This document shows, one piece after another, positions 63,930-64,000 of a stretch of DNA of 64,000 bases. The notes beneath the pieces were generated by a model. It was not told the DNA's origin. It worked only from the letters and a program-made list of their open reading frames with translations, and made no database searches. Made by a program: the position numbers and the translations under genes. Within the stretch, counting starts at the first letter, position 1. The number at the start of each line of letters is the position of its first letter. Origin of the DNA: Macrosoma leucophasiata (taxonomy: Eukaryota; Arthropoda; Insecta; Lepidoptera; Hedylidae); contig JAWQUS010000001.1 of NCBI GenBank assembly GCA_036365455.1, positions 24,599,001-24,663,000 on the forward strand, written 5' to 3'.

Positions 63930-64000
63930 TTTGGGGTAACCTCTCGGGGTGGGTAGACAACGTCGAGCGCCAAATATGTAAATTCTCACACATCTCCCAT
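63930..64000 (-). pseudogene. LINE D coding end, cut by window edge
   Basis: On the minus strand the frame reads MCENLHIWRSTLSTHP, the counterpart of 'REVCQNRDVWRSTLSAYP' at 6.1 kb. GGTAACCTCTCGGGGTGGGT is the untranslated continuation. The element proceeds beyond 64000. Confidence 0.65.

Overview
The window looks like non-genic nuclear DNA of an insect, most likely a moth or butterfly. It is AT-rich and intron-sized, and crowded with transposon remains. The reverse-transcriptase fragments, tRNA-derived SINEs, mariner copy and short TC...CTAG elements are of kinds I associate with Lepidoptera. That placement is inference, because no host gene or species-specific marker was recognised. No bacterial operon, CRISPR array, rRNA gene or convincing host exon was seen.

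Layout. Positions 1-4881 hold most of a minus-strand Ty3/Gypsy LTR retrotransposon with one uninterrupted 1345-residue gag-pol frame, a tRNA-Pro-type primer-binding site and a 186-bp 5' LTR. Its 3' LTR lies left of the window. From 5 to 19 kb there are LINE fragments, MITEs (a Tc1-like one at 9.9 kb, a GC-rich one at 10.2 kb), SINEs and a 37-bp minisatellite. From 19 to 21.3 kb there is a 236-bp MITE, a 430-bp tandem duplication with no mismatch and a 793-bp hAT-like element. From 21.7 to 34 kb there is a 42-bp perfect palindrome, LINE pieces, a Helitron-like element with an internal 12-bp minisatellite, and a palindromic tRNA-cored element with a 14-bp target duplication. A mariner with a broken transposase lies at 37.6-38.9 kb. 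From 39 to 50 kb there are a Harbinger-like element enclosing a foldback, a CR1/Jockey-like LINE end and a second tRNA-cored palindromic element. From 50 to 64 kb there are more SINE, MITE and LINE copies, including a LINE split by another insertion with a 5-bp target duplication, and a 124-bp tandem repeat.

For reference, repeat families are lettered. A: poly-A repeat with a fixed 3' end, about 30 pieces. B and C: tRNA-derived SINEs. D: 3' ends of RTE-like LINEs. E: ATT-tailed repeat. F: 'GGGTTCCGTA' repeat. G, H, I: short Helitron-like repeats. J: palindromic tRNA-cored element. K: 'ACGTCGGGT' hairpin repeat. L: a two-copy dispersed repeat.

The elements do not form a pathway. They are a layered record of insertions: E inside A, a MITE inside A, a LINE tail inside G, and a LINE inside a LINE. 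The only frame that still looks able to encode a full set of activities is the Gypsy gag-pol. Boundaries of degenerate repeats are approximate, typically within 5-20 bases.
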